Assembly (NCBI GenBank): GCA_963828755.1 | Contig: CAWHFY010000017.1 | Location: 1 to 64,000, forward strand | Length of the DNA: 64,000 bases | Reading direction: 5' to 3' | From: WHSW01 sp963828755 | Lineage (GTDB): Bacteria; Actinomycetota; Thermoleophilia; Solirubrobacterales; 70-9 | In this document: piece after piece, positions 61,961 to 64,000 of the stretch | How positions within the stretch are numbered: position 1 is the stretch's first letter | How the letters are laid out: each line of letters starts with the position of its first letter | Position numbers and translations under genes: made by a program | Notes under the pieces: model-generated | What the model was told of the DNA's origin: nothing | Seen by the model: only the letters and a program-made list of their open reading frames with translations | Database searches by the model: none

Positions 61961-63072
61961 CGGGCGCCGGCGAGCTCGCGCGGCACCCGCGGCGAGATCC
62001 CGCAGGTGATCTCGTAGTTGATCGTCGCGAGGCGCTCGGCGAGCTCCTCGGCGAGCACCCGCTCGCCGCCCTGAGCGCCGATCAGGACGGCCTCGGCGCC
62101 AGGCTCGACCGCCGGCTCGGGCCCGAGGTCGACCGTGAGGTTGTCCATCGAGACGGTGCCCACCAGCGGGTAGCGACGGCCGCCGATCAGCACCTCGGCG
62201 TTGTTGGAGAGCGCTCGGCGGACGCCGTCGCCGTAGCCGATCGGCAGCACGCCCACCGAGGTCGGCTCCGATGCCGTCCAGGTGCGCCCGTACCCGGCCG
62301 AGTCGCCGGGCTCGAAGCGCTTGACGTCGGCCACGTACGAGCGCAGCTCGAGCGCGGGCTCGAGCCCGCGCGTGGACGGGTCGGCGCCGAAGGGGTCGAG
62401 GCCGTAGATCGCCACCCCGCAGCGGACCATGTCGAGGTGGGCGCGCGGCTCTCGCAGCGTCGCGGCGCTGTTGGCCGCGTGCAGGATCACCCCGAGCTCC
62501 TCGCGCAGCGGCAGGGCGAGATCGAGGAAGCGGTCGAGCTGCAGCTCGAGGAACTCGGCGTCGGTCTCGTCGGCGGTCGCGAAGTGGGTCCAGAGGCCGA
62601 CGAGGTCGACGTCGGGGCTCGCAGCCGCCGCCCGCGCAAGGCGGCCGACCACCTCAGGGTCGCGCTCGCCCAGCCGCCCCATGCCGGTGTCGTACTTGAC
62701 GTGGACCTGGGGGCGGATTCCGAGCTCGCGCCCGCGCTCGGCGACCAGGTCGAGGAAGCCCGGGCGCCAGACGGCGAGGTCGGCGCCGGCCCCGAGCGCC
62801 AGGTCGAGCTCGGTGGGCGCCATCGCGCCGAGCACCAGTAGCCGGGCGCGCTCGGCGAGCTCGCCGCGAAGCTCGACCGCCTCGGCCGCGGCGGCGACCG
62901 CCAGCCAGGAAGCGCCGCCTGCGAGCGCGGCCGCGGCGGCCGGAACCGCACCGTGGCCGTAGCCGTCGGCCTTGACCACCGCGCAGAGCGCCGTCTCGGG
63001 GCCGAGCTCGGAGCCCAGGCGCCGGCAATTGCGCTCGATCGCGCCGGCGTCGATCACCGCCCGCGCCCTCAA
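61957..63072 (-). CDS. alr: Alanine racemase
   Basis: A 371-aa fold-type III PLP enzyme. The PLP lysine is in CAVVKADGYGHGAVPA near residue 34; VHVKYDTGMGRLG, HAANSAATLREPRAHLDMVR and the catalytic Tyr region AGYGRTWTASEPTSVGVLPI follow; VGTVSMDNLTVDLG ends the C-terminal domain. It supplies D-alanine for peptidoglycan. It overlaps the NAD(P)HX dehydratase gene by 4 nt, an arrangement frequent in actinobacteria. Confidence 0.95.
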   Translation of the reverse strand: MRARAVIDAGAIERNCRRLGSELGPETALCAVVKADGYGHGAVPAAAAALAGGASWLAVAAAAEAVELRGELAERARLLVLGAMAPTELDLALGAGADLAVWRPGFLDLVAERGRELGIRPQVHVKYDTGMGRLGERDPEVVGRLARAAAASPDVDLVGLWTHFATADETDAEFLELQLDRFLDLALPLREELGVILHAANSAATLREPRAHLDMVRCGVAIYGLDPFGADPSTRGLEPALELRSYVADVKRFEPGDSAGYGRTWTASEPTSVGVLPIGYGDGVRRALSNNAEVLIGGRRYPLVGTVSMDNLTVDLGPEPAVEPGAEAVLIGAQGGERVLAEELAERLATINYEITCGISPRVPRELAGAR

Positions 63073-64000
63073 GCGTCGACCTCAGGGCGCAGCGCTGCGG
63101 CGATCGAGTCGATCACATCGGTGGCGATCACCGACTCGGGCGCTCCGATCGCCGCGGCCGCGGAGCGCCCGGCGCGGGTGTGAGCGTGGACCGCGGCCGC
63201 GGCCGCCGCGCGCGCCTCGAGGCCGCGGGCGAGCAGCGCCGCGACCATGCCGCTGAGGACGTCGCCGGTACCGGCCGTCGCCAGCGCCGGGCTGGCGAGG
63301 CCGTTGATGATCGGCGCCTCGCCGGGCGCGACGACGATCGTGTCGTCGCCCTTCAGGACGACGATCGCGTCGGCCCGCGTCGCTGCTTCGAGAGCCAGCT
63401 CGAGCCGCCGCGCGTTGACCTCGGCCGAGTCGATTCCGAGCAACCGTGCCAGCTCGCCGGCGTGCGGCGTGAGCACGGTCGGCGCGCGCCGCGCGGCGAT
63501 CAGCTCCAGCCGCCCGGCGACCGCGTTGAGCCCGTCGGCGTCGAGGACAAGCGGCGCCTCGATCCGACCGAGCAGCGCGGCGACCAGCTCGGCGATCGGC
63601 TCCGCGCGTCCGATCCCGGGCCCGAGGACGACCGCCGCCGCCCGCTCGGCCGCCGCGGCGATCGGCTCTGCGGCGGCCGACGTGAAGGCGCCGTCGGCGC
63701 TCGGGCAGGCGACCGACATCACCTCGGTCAGCTTCGCCTCGAAGATCGGCTCGAGCTCGGCCGGCACGGCGACCGTCGCGTAGCCCGCCCCGGACCGGGC
63801 CGCCGCGATCGAGGCCATGCAGGGGGCTCCGGTGAGCCCGCGCGAGCCCCCGGCGACCAGCACCTCCCCGGAGGTGAACTTGGTCGAGTCGGGGCCGCGG
63901 CGCCGGAGAAGCTCGAGCACCGACGTGCGGATGAGGCCGCCGCTGGGCTGATCGGGGGCGCCGTCGGGGATCCCGATCGGCGCCACCTCGAGCCGGCCGG
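63069..64000 (-). CDS. nnrD: NAD(P)H-hydrate dehydratase (NnrD domain; 5' end outside the window)
   Basis: At least 310 residues of a ribokinase-fold protein. TKFTSGEVLVAGGSRGLTGA starts the dehydratase domain; LGPGIGRAEPIAELVA, VLDADGLNAVAGRLE, VLTPHAGELARLLGI and the C-terminal ATAGTGDVLSGMVAALLARG (phosphate and catalytic Asp) follow. Just before it, RLEVAPIGIPDG looks like the end of an NnrE epimerase domain, so this is probably the usual NnrE-NnrD fusion cut by the window edge. It repairs hydrated NAD(P)H. Confidence 0.9.
   Translation of the reverse strand, partial: GRLEVAPIGIPDGAPDQPSGGLIRTSVLELLRRRGPDSTKFTSGEVLVAGGSRGLTGAPCMASIAAARSGAGYATVAVPAELEPIFEAKLTEVMSVACPSADGAFTSAAAEPIAAAAERAAAVVLGPGIGRAEPIAELVAALLGRIEAPLVLDADGLNAVAGRLELIAARRAPTVLTPHAGELARLLGIDSAEVNARRLELALEAATRADAIVVLKGDDTIVVAPGEAPIINGLASPALATAGTGDVLSGMVAALLARGLEARAAAAAAVHAHTRAGRSAAAAIGAPESVIATDVIDSIAAALRPEVDA

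Overview
The window is GC-rich chromosomal DNA from an actinobacterium, most likely class Thermoleophilia (Solirubrobacterales/Gaiellales-like). The clues are high GC with GC3 bias, many GTG/TTG starts, dense 4-nt gene overlaps, an actinobacterial-type respiratory gene set, and a secreted protein at 45659-46258 with the ALCVALGGTVYAAN leader I associate with that class. No rRNA, tRNA, CRISPR array or IS element was found. At least ten genes carry a clean single-base frameshift with intact protein sequence on both sides, nearly always one extra base in a G/C context. This looks like residual sequencing or assembly error, so the affected genes are annotated as whole genes.

Region 1-14 kb is a C1/methylated-amine island. 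It holds a sarcosine-oxidase beta-type subunit, formate-THF ligase and a methenyl-THF cyclohydrolase-like protein. Convergent to these is an operon with a gamma-glutamylmethylamide synthetase-type glutamine synthetase (gmaS/glnT), the three split glutamate-synthase-like subunits of N-methylglutamate synthase (mgsABC), an unknown 142-aa protein and two tandem FAD amine dehydrogenases. Upstream lie an amidotransferase, small membrane proteins and an Amt channel, with a divergent GAF-PucR regulator. Together they can capture a methylated amine, oxidise the methyl group onto THF and recover formate plus ATP. Region 18-23.5 kb continues the theme: malyl-CoA lyase diverges from a serine/alanine-glyoxylate aminotransferase, which is followed by phosphoribulokinase and a CbbR-like LysR regulator. 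These are serine-cycle and Calvin-cycle enzymes. An AT-rich GACAAAWTTGT element lies both in front of gmaS and between malyl-CoA lyase and the aminotransferase.

Region 25-31 kb has an aminotransferase class IV, a beta-oxidation operon (acyl-CoA dehydrogenase, enoyl-CoA hydratase, 3-hydroxyacyl-CoA dehydrogenase), an EamA exporter and thioredoxin reductase. Region 33.8-40.5 kb holds the most unusual find: a heme-copper oxidase-like subunit II/subunit I pair in which the CuA ligands except one His and the Met, all six heme/CuB histidines, and the D- and K-channel residues are replaced although the fold motifs are kept. It sits directly before a fused heme A synthase-heme O synthase gene, with a diheme cytochrome c nearby. 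A complete canonical aa3-type oxidase operon (ctaC, ctaD, a universal-stress-like gene, ctaE) lies at 47.3-51.6 kb.

The rest is secreted proteins, a polyamine-type binding protein, a secreted nuclease/phosphatase, a glycosyltransferase, a DrrAB-like ABC exporter, a glycoside hydrolase joined to a DsbA-family remnant, IF-1, and a block with enoyl-CoA hydratase, HIT, CCA-adding enzyme, alanine racemase and NAD(P)HX dehydratase that runs off the right edge.
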